DNA of 64,000 nt from assembly GCF_006007885.1 (NCBI RefSeq), contig NZ_VCRO01000003.1:124001-188000 (forward strand), given 5' to 3'. Below, piece after piece: positions 1 to 8,361 of this stretch. The position numbers and the translations under genes are program-made. Numbering within the stretch: position 1 is the first letter of the stretch; every line of letters starts with the position of its first letter. Source of the DNA: Alteribacter natronophilus (GTDB taxonomy: Bacteria > Bacillota > Bacilli > Bacillales > Salisediminibacteriaceae). The notes under the pieces are model-generated. The model was not told where the DNA came from. It searched no databases and saw nothing but the letters and a program-made list of their open reading frames with translations.

Positions 1-411
1 CGTAATGACTATAATCTCTGTTTCAGGCTCGGTTTCTTTCTTTGTAATCAGCGCTTCCACCAGTTCACCTGATATCCCCGGAAAATCATGTGTCCTGTCA
101 TATTCATCATTAAACAGAAACATGTCGAGCAGGATAAATGACTCTGCTTCATCGATCATTTCATGAATTCTTTCAAATATAACGTGATCATGTTCACACC
201 CGTCTTCACTTAAAAACGTCTGATCAGCAAGAAATTCCACCTCACCAGGATGAGCCTCCCCTTCATAGGAAAGACCTTCCGGCAGCGGCTTTAAAACCCC
301 GTACAGAAAAAATACCGTATAAACGAAAACGGCGGTGAGCGCGATCCCTCCAGCCATCAGCTTCCTCCAGCCAAACCGCTTTCTCCCTGCTTTTGTCACT
401 ACCTCTGCCAT
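1..411 (-). CDS. Phospholipase D-like / cardiolipin synthase family protein, N-terminal part
   Basis: The reading frame is open to the window edge, so only the first 137 residues are present. The ATG at 411 is preceded six bases upstream by AGGGGGAG. The protein starts with a basic stretch and one hydrophobic helix (about residues 18-40), which suggests a membrane anchor. It then has the start of a PLD-type domain: an E-R-I-H-E-M-I-D-E-A helix, a strand reading SFILLDMFLF, and a later VEALITKK helix. In PLD-superfamily synthases and nucleases the catalytic HxKxxxxD motif comes after this region, so it lies outside the window. The fold assignment rests on the N-terminal pattern only; whether it makes cardiolipin or acts as a nuclease or phospholipase cannot be told. 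Confidence 0.7.
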   Translation of the reverse strand, partial: MAEVVTKAGRKRFGWRKLMAGGIALTAVFVYTVFFLYGVLKPLPEGLSYEGEAHPGEVEFLADQTFLSEDGCEHDHVIFERIHEMIDEAESFILLDMFLFNDEYDRTHDFPGISGELVEALITKKETEPETEIIVIT

Positions 412-631
412 ACATAACTCCCCCTGCATCGACAGCCTCTGTCATTTATTTCAATAGTAGCATAAAAAAATTTAGAGATTATGTATAATTTAACTTTTCT
501 GTAAACTTCATATTCCCACGCACAAAAAAAGCCCCTGAAAGAGCTTGTCCGCGTATTTTTCGCACGCCATAACCAGACGCGGTAAATCAGGTCCCCAACC
601 CTCTCTCTTTGTTCAGTACTTCATCTAATCA

Positions 632-662
632 GATGGCAAAAAGAAATCCGCCATTAGCGGAT
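632..662 (-). terminator. Rho-independent terminator for the 678-1283 gene
   Basis: On the minus strand a 6-bp perfect stem (ATCCGC / GCGGAT, 646-651 with 657-662) with a 5-base loop is followed by a T-rich tract, 15 bases after the stop codon. Confidence 0.65.
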
Positions 663-677
663 CGGAATTAAGAATCG

Positions 678-1283
678 CTAGTCGGCGTCGCGGAGCTCAT
701 CACGCTGTTCCGCAAGTGTTTTTAATTTCTCTTTCAGCTCTGCACACTTCTCCCCGTCGTTCGCTTCCATCGCTTCAAACAGTTCCATGAGAGAATAATC
801 AATTTCAGCGCCAAGTACGTAGTCCATTACCTCAGGATCCACCTCACGTCTGTGGCCCTGTCTTCTTCTAATCGTTCTGTAGGAGCTCATCTCCTTTTCA
901 CCTCCGCCTATTTTCATTACTGAAACAATTTTCCCATTATCAAAGCAGCTCACATAAATCCAGCCATCGGTTTCCGTTTTTACAATGCCTCGGCCTTTGC
1001 CTTCCGTAATCAGCTCTTCAAGCAGAATGGCCACTTCCTCAAGATCCACCTGGAGCTCCTCCATGACGATTGCAGTTCCTTCATTCTCCTGCTTTCGAAT
1101 CGGAATCATCGCTTGTCCCTGGTCATTTTTTATAAGAAGCTCTACAGTCTCCTCTTCATAACGCCACGTCAGGCGAAAATCCGCTTGAAGCAATTTATGA
1201 ATGAATGTTTTGAGCATCGGTTTCGAAATACGAACGAAAAGATCCTGAAACTCGGCCTTGAACCGGTAATCTTCCATGACCAC
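678..1283 (-). CDS. Conserved hypothetical protein, 201 aa
   Basis: I do not recognise this family. The start at 1283 has an AAAGGAG-like site just upstream. The protein is soluble, acidic, without signal peptide or membrane segment. The first 130 residues look like a mixed alpha/beta domain; residues 130-150 hold a basic patch (SYRTIRRRQGHRR); the last 50 are predicted helical and charged. It is transcribed divergently from the YwqB-like/SNF2 gene pair, with about 146 bases between the starts, so the two may share a control region. The full-length frame, the ribosome site and the terminator behind it make it a real gene. Confidence 0.7.
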   Translation of the reverse strand: MVMEDYRFKAEFQDLFVRISKPMLKTFIHKLLQADFRLTWRYEEETVELLIKNDQGQAMIPIRKQENEGTAIVMEELQVDLEEVAILLEELITEGKGRGIVKTETDGWIYVSCFDNGKIVSVMKIGGGEKEMSSYRTIRRRQGHRREVDPEVMDYVLGAEIDYSLMELFEAMEANDGEKCAELKEKLKTLAEQRDELRDAD

Positions 1284-1429
1284 GCTCCTTTCGAGTTTCT
1301 TAATGCTATCCTATGTAGCTGCACCGAAAAAAGAATGACTTTTCCGCGTCCAAATTCATTTATTTTTGTTTGTCCACCCTGTCCAAAGCCTGTAAAATAA
1401 AGACTGATCATTTGAATGGAGGAAAAGCT

Positions 1430-2305
1430 GTGCCACGCCTGACCGAACGACTGCTCAATCAAAATATAGACCAGGACACCTGCCTGGCCCGTGCCCGTAC
1501 AATAGCCAGGCAGCTTGTCCTTGGAGAAATACCCGAACCCATACCGGAGAGAGATCCTCTTTATTTTTTAAACGTCGTTCGCCTTACAATCGGTGAACTG
1601 ACGGAAAAACGCTATCTATTGCTGAGAAAAAAGGAACTGAGCAGTTATGTAAGCAGGGAAGCTGAACGGTGCCTTGTAAATGAATGCAGCGACCGTTCGC
1701 TGTTTCAGGACCTGCTCTCGGAGTGCCGTCGCACCATCCCTGTTCCTGAGCCGGAACCCGATCGCGGCTTAGACAGAGGGTTTAAAGCTGTGGACACTTA
1801 TGAGTCCTGGCTGCAGAGCTGGTTCTCACGGCCACACGCTGCTTCGTACAAAAAGAAATGCCTGGAAATTCCACAAAAAGACAGGAATGCCCTGCAGGAA
1901 AGAGTGCTTGACACCCTGTCCCAGTTTCGCCACCACCCGGGTACACGACGGGTCTGGTTCCAGCTGCTCCTCTTTCACGAACGGTATGAAGACGGGCTGG
2001 CATCGCTCCTCGCAGACGAACCGGATCCTCTGAAATGTTCTGCAGATGAAAAAGCACTTATTGCTGCTTCCGTTGCCGATGAGACTGCCATTCCGTTTCT
2101 CCACCAGTGGACAGAACGCCTGATCGAAAAACGGACAGCCGCTCACTATAAAGAAGCAGGAAACTGTCTGTCGCTTCTTGAACAGGCATACCGCAATCAC
2201 GGAAGGAAGAGCCGGTTTCACGAGTGGCTGGAAATCCTTCACAGACGGTACGCCCGATTCACTGCATTTCGAAAGGAGCTGACAGCTTTTGAGAACAGAA
2301 ACTAA
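1430..2305 (+). CDS. YwqB-like protein lacking the SWIM zinc finger
   Basis: The frame opens at 1370, but the best start is the GTG at 1430, which has GGAGG eight bases upstream and gives 291 residues. The gene overlaps the following SNF2 helicase by 17 bases, so the two are translationally coupled. In Bacillus the partner gene upstream of the YwqA helicase is YwqB, a SWIM zinc-finger protein with a CxC...CxH motif near its N-terminus. No such motif is seen here: the cysteines are scattered. The protein is helical and charged, without membrane segments. By position it is probably the shortened or diverged YwqB partner; by sequence alone I would call it hypothetical. Confidence 0.6.
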   Translation: MPRLTERLLNQNIDQDTCLARARTIARQLVLGEIPEPIPERDPLYFLNVVRLTIGELTEKRYLLLRKKELSSYVSREAERCLVNECSDRSLFQDLLSECRRTIPVPEPEPDRGLDRGFKAVDTYESWLQSWFSRPHAASYKKKCLEIPQKDRNALQERVLDTLSQFRHHPGTRRVWFQLLLFHERYEDGLASLLADEPDPLKCSADEKALIAASVADETAIPFLHQWTERLIEKRTAAHYKEAGNCLSLLEQAYRNHGRKSRFHEWLEILHRRYARFTAFRKELTAFENRN

Positions 2306-4940
2306 GCGCATCGCCTTCTATCTGGACCGGGAATCCCCGGGCTTTTTCCTGTGGACGGAACAAAACGGACACCCGCTTCCGAAAAGCAGCCAGCTCCTGT
2401 TCAAGCAGAATCTGTTCCGTTCCGATGAACAAAGTTTCTACGGCACAGTGTATCCACTGACGGAAGCACAGGACCGGAATGAAACGATACTCACGGGTAC
2501 TGTGATCCCCCTCGGAGATGCTGTTTCCCTGAGAAATCACTTTCCTGAGATTCTGACTGCCGAGCAGATGAAACCGAAGCCGACGCAGTTCGGCGGCTGG
2601 TCAGTGGAACACCTGCCCGATCTTCCCGTATTCAGCTCTGACAAAGGCCTTTTTGATTCTGATCTTGCCACAGTTCTCTTTGCCGGTTACGGCACTCACG
2701 GACTGAACCAGCTGCAGAGTGATCCGGACGAACGAATAAGAAAATGGGCTGTTTCCCTTACCAGGCCCGAAAAAACGTGTGAACTGCCTCTTCACCTGTA
2801 CCATTACTGTCTCAGCCGGCTGGGTCTGACAGAAAATAAACCATTCCAGGTTGCACTGGCCGTACACGAACCGGATCTGATCTCGGATGAATGGAAAGTG
2901 GAACTGGCAATTACCGAGACAAAAACGAAACGAACGGCTGTACTGAACGACATCAGGGACGGCCGTCACTCTTTTATTCAGAACCCGATGCCGTATATCA
3001 GCGAAAAAGTTCAGGCTCTTTCACGTGTCCCGGGTCTTGAGATGTTTGCCGGTGGAGCAGGCGTGATTGAAATGGAAGATGAGGCTGTATACGCGTTGCT
3101 GCAGTCATACCAGGGTCTGTGCGAGTCAGCCGGTGTTGCGGTGCTCGTACCCCAAAGCTGGGAGCAGACAGCCGATCTCCGTGTCAATGGGGAAATCCGT
3201 CCCGGCAGTTCCGGAACAGGAGCTGAAGTGGACTGGTTTTTCACTCATCACGATTCCTCTCTCCCGGAAGACACGATTCGTAAATGGGTGGACGAAGAAC
3301 GTTATTTCATTAAATTTGACCGCCGCTGGATGCGCTGGGATCTTCAGAAAGCAAAGAGATACCTAGCTGAAATTGACCGCATCCGCGGGCACCACCGGGC
3401 CAGTCTATTTCAGGCGATTCAGGAGATCGCCTATATGCCTGGTGATGAATCATATACTGAACTAACAAACGACGACAGCCGTGTTGCATTTTCCCTCTCC
3501 CCGGACTGGTTTGAAGCTGTCAGAAAAACGTCTGCACCTTCCCTGGGGGCCCGGTGGGCATCCATTTTAAAGCCATACCAGGATGAGGGTGCCCGCTGGC
3601 TCCTGGCCATGAGAAATCTCGGACTCGGTGCATGTCTGGCAGACGATATGGGCCTGGGGAAAACAGTTCAGGCGATCGCTTACTGCGAACACGTCACCGC
3701 AAACGGGACGGGGAGGATTCTGATCGTCTGCCCCACCTCACTTCTCGAAAACTGGGTGCAGGAATTTGAACGGTTTGCACCAGACGTAACTGTTTCTTCC
3801 TATTATGGATCCCCGGATCAGCGAAGCCGTCTGGATTTCTCGGACACACAGGTTGTTTTGACGACCTATCCTCTTCTCATCCGTGATTCAGAACGGCTTT
3901 CGGCCCCGGACTGGGCTGCCGTTCTGATGGATGAAGCGCAGATGATCAAAAACAGCCGGACGCAAATCTGGAAGGAAGCCAAAAAACTCCGGACGCCCCA
4001 TCGGATTGCCATAACCGGCACGCCGGTGGAAAACCGCCTGTCAGACCTCTGGTCACTGTTTGACTGGTTTGCAGAAGGCTATCTCGGTCCCCTTCCCTCA
4101 TTTCTGTCCAGGTTTTCAGGGGAAACTGAAAACCGCCTTGCTGAAGTGATCGAGCCGTTCGTATTAAGACGGACAAAAGACCGGCAGCGGCCGGACTGGC
4201 ACCTTCCGGAAAAAACGGAAAAGACGATCTACAGTGAACTGACCCGTGAGCAGCATCTTCTGTACAGGGCTGTAGTGGAGGAAACGGCTGACACACTGGA
4301 GTATCTCGCCCCGCACGAACGGAAAGGCGTGTTCTTTAAAGGTCTAACCAGACTGAAACAGATCTGCAACCATCCGGCCCATTATTACGACGAAAGAACG
4401 CCCCTGGGCGGCCGGTCGGGAAAATGGGAACAGTTTATGGAGACGTCCCGGCACCTTCTCGAGACCGGGCGGCAGGCGATTGTATTTACGCAGTATCGTA
4501 AAATGGGATATCTCCTTCAGGATGGCCTGAAAGAAAACTTCGGCCTCGATGCCGCTTTCCTGAACGGAGCTTTAAAAATGAAGGAACGCTACCGGATGGT
4601 CGAGGAATTTAACCGGGGAGACTCTGCTCCATTCCTGATCGTGTCAATCAGGGCAGGGGGGACGGGCCTGAACATGACAGGAGCATCGGAAGTGATTCAT
4701 TATGACCGGTGGTGGAATCCGGCCGTGGACCGGCAGGCCGCTGACAGGGTGCACCGGATCGGACAGACAAAGCCGGTTACAGTCCATGCCCTGACCACAA
4801 AGGGCACAGTGGAGGAATCCATCGAAAAAGCTCTTTTGCAGAAAGAAGCTCTTTACGGCTCCCTTTTTCAGACAGGAAAACAGACACCGGTCTGGAGGCT
4901 GCCTGCTGAAAAGATCCGTTCGCTTTTTTACGGAGCATAG
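2289..4940 (+). CDS. ywqA: SNF2-family DNA-dependent ATPase / helicase (YwqA-like)
   Basis: An 883-residue Swi2/Snf2 ATPase that would translocate on double-stranded DNA or remodel protein-DNA complexes. Start is TTG at 2289, with AAAGGAG about 10 bases upstream, inside the end of the preceding gene. The N-terminal 420 residues are a family-specific region. The SNF2 helicase core follows: Walker A DDMGLGKT (about 452-459), motif Ia CPTSLLENW, Walker B-type DEAQ (548-551), motif III ITGTPVENRLSDLWSLFDWF, and C-terminal helicase motifs including FTQYRKMGYLL, GGTGLNMTGA and the arginine motif DRVHRIGQ. All catalytic motifs are intact. Length agrees with Bacillus YwqA. Coupled translation with the YwqB-like gene suggests joint action. 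The precise biological role of YwqA is not established. Confidence 0.9.
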   Translation: MRTETKRIAFYLDRESPGFFLWTEQNGHPLPKSSQLLFKQNLFRSDEQSFYGTVYPLTEAQDRNETILTGTVIPLGDAVSLRNHFPEILTAEQMKPKPTQFGGWSVEHLPDLPVFSSDKGLFDSDLATVLFAGYGTHGLNQLQSDPDERIRKWAVSLTRPEKTCELPLHLYHYCLSRLGLTENKPFQVALAVHEPDLISDEWKVELAITETKTKRTAVLNDIRDGRHSFIQNPMPYISEKVQALSRVPGLEMFAGGAGVIEMEDEAVYALLQSYQGLCESAGVAVLVPQSWEQTADLRVNGEIRPGSSGTGAEVDWFFTHHDSSLPEDTIRKWVDEERYFIKFDRRWMRWDLQKAKRYLAEIDRIRGHHRASLFQAIQEIAYMPGDESYTELTNDDSRVAFSLSPDWFEAVRKTSAPSLGARWASILKPYQDEGARWLLAMRNLGLGACLADDMGLGKTVQAIAYCEHVTANGTGRILIVCPTSLLENWVQEFERFAPDVTVSSYYGSPDQRSRLDFSDTQVVLTTYPLLIRDSERLSAPDWAAVLMDEAQMIKNSRTQIWKEAKKLRTPHRIAITGTPVENRLSDLWSLFDWFAEGYLGPLPSFLSRFSGETENRLAEVIEPFVLRRTKDRQRPDWHLPEKTEKTIYSELTREQHLLYRAVVEETADTLEYLAPHERKGVFFKGLTRLKQICNHPAHYYDERTPLGGRSGKWEQFMETSRHLLETGRQAIVFTQYRKMGYLLQDGLKENFGLDAAFLNGALKMKERYRMVEEFNRGDSAPFLIVSIRAGGTGLNMTGASEVIHYDRWWNPAVDRQAADRVHRIGQTKPVTVHALTTKGTVEESIEKALLQKEALYGSLFQTGKQTPVWRLPAEKIRSLFYGA

Positions 4941-5011
4941 CCATTGCTGGTCGGCATCAACACTGATTTTGGTCAGGAACAAGGCTCTGACAGATTGATT
5001 CGGAAAATAGT

Positions 5012-5058
5012 AAAAGACCTGCTTTCATCTGTATTCAGTGAAAGCAGGTCTTTTTGTT
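5012..5058. terminator. Bidirectional terminator between SNF2 gene and BsuPI lipoprotein gene
   Basis: A perfect 14-bp stem (5013-5026 with 5040-5053) reads AAAGACCTGCTTTC and its complement, with flanking A and T tracts, so it can stop transcripts from both convergent genes. Confidence 0.9.
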
Positions 5059-5060
5059 TT

Positions 5061-5146
5061 GCTGTTTTAGAAAAGATTGTTGTTTTTCTACGCTGCAGAC
5101 CGATGCTTTCCGCTTTTTAAATCACAACAGTTTATACGAAAAACAC
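5061..5146 (-). repeat. Interspersed element, internally deleted copy
   Basis: One end (5061-5117) matches, in reverse orientation, the right end of the element at 21503-21692: GCTGTTTTAGAAAAGATTG, then TACGCTGCAGACCG and CTTTCCGC. The core is missing and the other terminus (CAACAGTTTATACGAAAAA) follows directly. Confidence 0.65.
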
Positions 5147-5163
5147 CCTTTTGTTTAAGCAGA

Positions 5164-5682
5164 TTAGAACTGTGCTGTTTTATTGAGTGTAAAGACGCTC
5201 TTATCGATTTCTTCATTATCCACAGAGAAAATATTGAGCATCGCTTCCACCTCGAAAGTACGACCGGAAAGATCCTCATCAGTCTCCCAGATGTCTTCCA
5301 TTACGTACTCACCACCGGCTTCCACCGTTTCACTCACAAGGGCCTGGGTAAACATCTGTCCCTCGGAAAACTGGTAAAGGGCGTCACCATCTTCATCTTT
5401 TACAATCACGTCGTACTTCTGCGAGGTTGCAAAATCTATGCGCTTTTCCTCGTCAGTTTCATTTTGTATCGTCAGGACTGTTTTGAGGCCTTCATCCGTC
5501 TCTTCCACATCCATGGTGAATGTCAGCTCATATTCAGTGACAGATGCTTCCTCCTCTGTTTCTTCTCCTGCGTCTCCGTTTTCACCGGTTCCCCCTGTTG
5601 TTTCGTCCCCGGTACCACATGCAGCAAGCGCAAAGGCAAAACTGCCGATAACTGCTGATTTCAACCACTGCTTCATTGTCAT
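5164..5682 (-). CDS. BsuPI-domain lipoprotein
   Basis: A 172-residue secreted lipoprotein. The signal peptide ends in the lipobox ALAAC with Cys22 as the lipidated residue, followed by an acidic Gly/Glu/Thr-rich linker (about 23-46). Residues 48-165 form a beta-rich domain with FTMDVEETDEGLKTVLTIQN and FATSQKYDVIVKDEDG, typical of the BsuPI family (named from an intracellular proteinase inhibitor of B. subtilis but found widely on secreted proteins). AGGAGG lies eight bases before the ATG at 5682; an ATG two codons later is an alternative. Inhibitor activity is not implied by the fold. The acidic surface suits a salt-adapted cell. Confidence 0.8.
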   Translation of the reverse strand: MTMKQWLKSAVIGSFAFALAACGTGDETTGGTGENGDAGEETEEEASVTEYELTFTMDVEETDEGLKTVLTIQNETDEEKRIDFATSQKYDVIVKDEDGDALYQFSEGQMFTQALVSETVEAGGEYVMEDIWETDEDLSGRTFEVEAMLNIFSVDNEEIDKSVFTLNKTAQF

Positions 5683-5791
5683 ATCGTGTGCCTCCTCTTG
5701 GCGTGCATTTGTTCTGTCTTGTTAGACGGGAGGATTGCGGGAACGTTACATCATTTGCAGGCCTCTCAGAGCCCAATTTCTGTAAGTCTGT

Positions 5792-6640
5792 CTAGTCTTT
5801 TCTGAACATCCCGACAACACCGGTCGTCTGAATGATGTTTGTAAATGCAGTCGGATCCACTTCTTCAATGATATGCCGCAGATGATACAGCTCGTACCGG
5901 GTGATTACAATCATAAGAATTTCCTTATCTTCCTTAGTATATCCGCCTTTCGCCGGGATGCGGGTAACTCCCCGGACAACACGTTCATGAAAAACCCGCT
6001 GCATTTCGTCAGGATTCTTCGTCACAATCATCGCAGTCAGCTTCACGTGACGTGTATGGATCGTATCAATAATTCTCGATGCCACATAAAGGGCCAGGAG
6101 CGTGTATAATGCCTGTTCCATACCGAACAGCAATCCCGCCGATATGACAATGATGGAATTCATTATAAAGAAATAGACCCCGAGAGAGCGGTCGCTGTAA
6201 CGTGCCATAAGCAGTGCAAGGATATCCACCCCTCCGGATGACGCTCCGTACTTGAGCACCAGACCGCCGCCGATGCCGCTGAGCACTCCTCCAAATACGG
6301 CGTTTAGAATAACGTCCTCACTGATTACCCTGATTGGAATAACTTCAAGAAAAAAAGTGGTGGCCGCAACGTTGACAAAACTGTAAAAAGTAAAGCTCTT
6401 CCCGACCTTTTTCCACCCAAGGATGGCAACCGGAATATTTAAGAGCAGTAGAAACAGACCCGTTGAAATGACCGGCACAAGTTCAGCCAGAATCTGGGCC
6501 AGCCCCGTAAACCCGCTTGCAAATACATTTGCAGGTATCAGAAAAAAGTTCAGTGTTACGGCAAGAATCAGGGCAGCCCCTACCGAAACGGAAAATTTCT
6601 TTATTTCTTCAGATATACTGGTATCAAATTTCGCGAGCAT
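5792..6640 (-). CDS. YitT family membrane protein (DUF161 + DUF2179)
   Basis: A membrane protein with about five N-terminal hydrophobic helices (residues 15-185) followed by a cytoplasmic DUF2179 domain of about 80 residues (TAMIVTKNPDEMQRVFHE through TNIIQTTGVVGMF), the arrangement of the YitT/YpjC family. The glycines GFTGLAQIL and GASSGGVDILALL match the family. The frame opens upstream with TTG, but the ATG at 6640 is chosen because AAGGAG sits at proper spacing before it. Function in the family is unknown. It is downstream of, and separated by a terminator from, the 6741-7013 gene. Confidence 0.85.
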   Translation of the reverse strand: MLAKFDTSISEEIKKFSVSVGAALILAVTLNFFLIPANVFASGFTGLAQILAELVPVISTGLFLLLLNIPVAILGWKKVGKSFTFYSFVNVAATTFFLEVIPIRVISEDVILNAVFGGVLSGIGGGLVLKYGASSGGVDILALLMARYSDRSLGVYFFIMNSIIVISAGLLFGMEQALYTLLALYVASRIIDTIHTRHVKLTAMIVTKNPDEMQRVFHERVVRGVTRIPAKGGYTKEDKEILMIVITRYELYHLRHIIEEVDPTAFTNIIQTTGVVGMFRKD

Positions 6641-6702
6641 AACCGTCTCCTTCTGCAGCAACAAGCAGCGTCTGTTTTTCTTAGTCTGGTTTATTTAAAG
6701 AG

Positions 6703-6731
6703 AAAAAACCACCATGCGCGCATGATGGTTT
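6703..6731 (-). terminator. Terminator of the 6741-7013 gene
   Basis: The inverted repeat AACCACCATGCGC / GCGCATGATGGTT has one mismatch and is followed on the minus strand by TTTTTTCTCTTT. Confidence 0.8.
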
Positions 6732-6740
6732 CCTCTGCCT

Positions 6741-7013
6741 CTATTTATTCATGTTTTCATTGTAGTAGTTTACTGAATACATGGCCCCTTCATCGACCAT
6801 TGAATTATCCTGAATATCATCGGGATCCGAGTGACCAACTTTTTCATTCAGATACTCGTTATGATCTTCATTGGTCTCATTTTTAACCTTCGACTGGAGC
6901 CTCTTGAACTGATGATAAAGCTTTTCCCGGTTTTCCTCTTTACCGAGATAATAGGAACCTGCTGCGACTGCTGTTGCTACAAGTGTTGAAGTAATCAGTT
7001 TGTTTGCCAACAT
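6741..7013 (-). CDS. Small hypothetical protein with N-terminal hydrophobic segment, 90 aa
   Basis: Residues 4-23 (KLITSTLVATAVAAGSYYLG) form a short hydrophobic or signal-anchor segment. The rest is highly charged and polar (Asn, Glu, Asp, Lys), much like YtxH-type stress proteins, but without a match I can name. AAGGGGTGAGGG lies close before the ATG at 7013 and a terminator follows the stop, so it is a free-standing gene. It is divergent from the 7131-7271 gene. Confidence 0.6.
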   Translation of the reverse strand: MLANKLITSTLVATAVAAGSYYLGKEENREKLYHQFKRLQSKVKNETNEDHNEYLNEKVGHSDPDDIQDNSMVDEGAMYSVNYYNENMNK

Positions 7014-7130
7014 CCCTCACCCCTTCTTTTTTTGCTGGTAATAATACTTTACCCCCTTTTATTCGCGATAAACATTACATATCCTCCCGAAACAAGGCGC
7101 ATAGTAGAACTGACGAAAGGAGGTTCCAGC

Positions 7131-7271
7131 ATGCCGTATAACCCGAACCGTGACCCGAACAAAAAACCTGTTGACCGACAGGCGCGCCGTGAGGAAAAAA
7201 ACCTCGAGGAACAGGCTGCACGTCAGAAAACAGACAAACACAGCTACTCCAAGAAAACCGATCATTTGTAA
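7131..7271 (+). CDS. Very small hydrophilic protein, 46 aa
   Basis: The ATG at 7131 has a near-perfect GAAAGGAGG eight bases upstream. The product is very basic and acidic at once: it starts MPYNPNRDPNKKPVDRQARR and continues with Glu, Lys and Gln, with no hydrophobic core, so it is probably unstructured. The size and composition recall small spore or stress proteins of Bacilli, but I see no diagnostic motif. The ribosome site is the main evidence that it is translated. Confidence 0.55.
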   Translation: MPYNPNRDPNKKPVDRQARREEKNLEEQAARQKTDKHSYSKKTDHL

Positions 7272-7301
7272 TTCCGGCAGCCTCGGGCTCCGCTCAGAAC
7301 A

Positions 7302-7338
7302 CAAAAATGGAGACCCGTTATTTTTCTCTCGGGTCTCC
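7302..7338 (-). terminator. Terminator of the lmo0937-type gene
   Basis: The stem GGAGACCC / GGGTCTCC (7309-7316 with 7331-7338) is followed on the minus strand by ATTTTTGTG, fitting the gene that ends at 7373. Confidence 0.6.
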
Positions 7339-7372
7339 TGTATGTGATCTCCGCCACTTTCTCTTATTTTCG

Positions 7373-7516
7373 TCAGGCGCGTCTGCCTGAAATTAAGTTG
7401 ATAATCGCCACCACCAGTGCCACAACGAGCAGCAGGTGAATTAGTCCTCCTCCAATTTCAAAACTGAAACCGAGTAACCATAGAATAATGATAATCCCTA
7501 CAATTGTCCAAAGCAT
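7373..7516 (-). CDS. lmo0937 family small membrane protein, 47 aa
   Basis: The sequence begins MLWTIVGIIIILWLLGFSF, has a glycine turn (EIGGGLIHLLL), a second hydrophobic helix, and ends LISGRRA. Two short membrane helices joined by a Gly-rich turn and a basic tail are the hallmark of the lmo0937/DUF5670 family. The site AGGAGG is seven bases before the ATG at 7516, and a terminator follows. Function unknown; members are often stress-induced in Bacilli. Confidence 0.8.
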   Translation of the reverse strand: MLWTIVGIIIILWLLGFSFEIGGGLIHLLLVVALVVAIINLISGRRA

Positions 7517-7659
7517 GTTTTGTACCTCCTGTTTTTTTTAGTAGTGGAATTGTTCTTCATCTGCAGATGAGTATTTTTCCTGATGCTTAATTGTTTCTTG
7601 GTGATAAGTTACCCCCGGTTTTTAAGGGCTAAACATATGACAGAAACTTATCAATTGAT

Positions 7660-7790
7660 CATTTATCCCCCGGTTCCACTGCACCCTCCCAGGGAAAACC
7701 ACCCTGCCGGGTCTTCCGTTGGCGCTGCTCTCACAGGAGTATTGAGCGTTCTCTCCGATCATTTTTTAAAATGAACATTTCACCTTTAAC
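7660..7790 (-). repeat. Interspersed element, diverged copy
   Basis: This gene-free stretch carries GCCGGGTCTTCCGTTGGCGC and CTCTCACAGGAGTATTGAGC, then CATTTCACC and TAACAGAGCT, the order seen in the copy at 46575-46823 (GCGGGGTCTTCCGTCGGTGC, CGCAGTGTCACGTG). It is diverged and may be a remnant. The 7517-7882 interval holds nothing else besides the rhodanese gene's terminator. Confidence 0.5.
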
Positions 7791-7817
7791 AGAGCTGGAC
7801 TTATAGTTTCACAGGAC

Positions 7818-7844
7818 AAAAAAAGCTCCCACCGTGGTGAGAGC
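7818..7844 (-). terminator. Terminator of the rhodanese gene
   Basis: The stem GGCTCTCACC / GGTGGGAGC on the minus strand is followed by seven T residues. Confidence 0.85.
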
Positions 7845-7882
7845 CTTTCTTTTCAGCCGGGATTGTCCCCGACTCATTTTTT

Positions 7883-8254
7883 CTACAGTTTTTTCAGATC
7901 CTCAGGCGACTGGATCCGCTCTTCGGGGCCTTCATTTTTTTCAGCATCCCATTCGAGCATACCGCCATCGTAATTTGTAACTTTATCGAATCCTTTATCT
8001 TTCAGAAACATCGCTACGTTCTGGGAGCGGTTCCCGCTGCGGCAGATAAACACATACTCCTTCTCCTTTGAAAACCCGTCAACCACTTCCGGTACGCTGT
8101 GCATCGGCAGGAGCGGCACCCCGGGGATGTGCCCTGCTTCATATTCTTCCGGTTCACGGACATCAATGACAACTGTATCTGCCGGTCTGTTTTTTACAAG
8201 CTCTTTCAGTTCTTCAGCATCGACCTGTTTAATACCGTCAATTTCGTGTGGCAT
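7883..8254 (-). CDS. Rhodanese-domain sulfurtransferase, single domain
   Basis: A 123-residue cytoplasmic protein with one rhodanese fold. VVIDVREPEEYEAGHIPGV is the conserved N-terminal segment and CRSGNRS (Cys71) is the active-site loop that would carry the persulfide. It ends with a short charged tail. Single-domain rhodaneses of this type move sulfur for thiolation or detoxification; the substrate cannot be told. It lies 107 bases downstream of the AI-2E permease gene in the same direction, without a convincing terminator between, so the two may be cotranscribed. Confidence 0.9.
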   Translation of the reverse strand: MPHEIDGIKQVDAEELKELVKNRPADTVVIDVREPEEYEAGHIPGVPLLPMHSVPEVVDGFSKEKEYVFICRSGNRSQNVAMFLKDKGFDKVTNYDGGMLEWDAEKNEGPEERIQSPEDLKKL

Positions 8255-8361
8255 TTCTGATCACCTCTGTTATTAGTACGTGCTTATTCAGTATAGGAAA
8301 TTCCACTGCTGTTCATCAACTTTACAGATTTTCACCATACAGATGTGTCTCAACCGTCTGG

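Noticed and set aside
263-445. A 60-residue minus-strand frame with Arg-rich sequence
   Set aside because: The overlapping frame starting at 411 encodes the PLD-like protein and has the better ribosome site.
7583-7774. A 63-residue plus-strand frame
   Set aside because: It runs through a diverged repeat copy and has no ribosome site.
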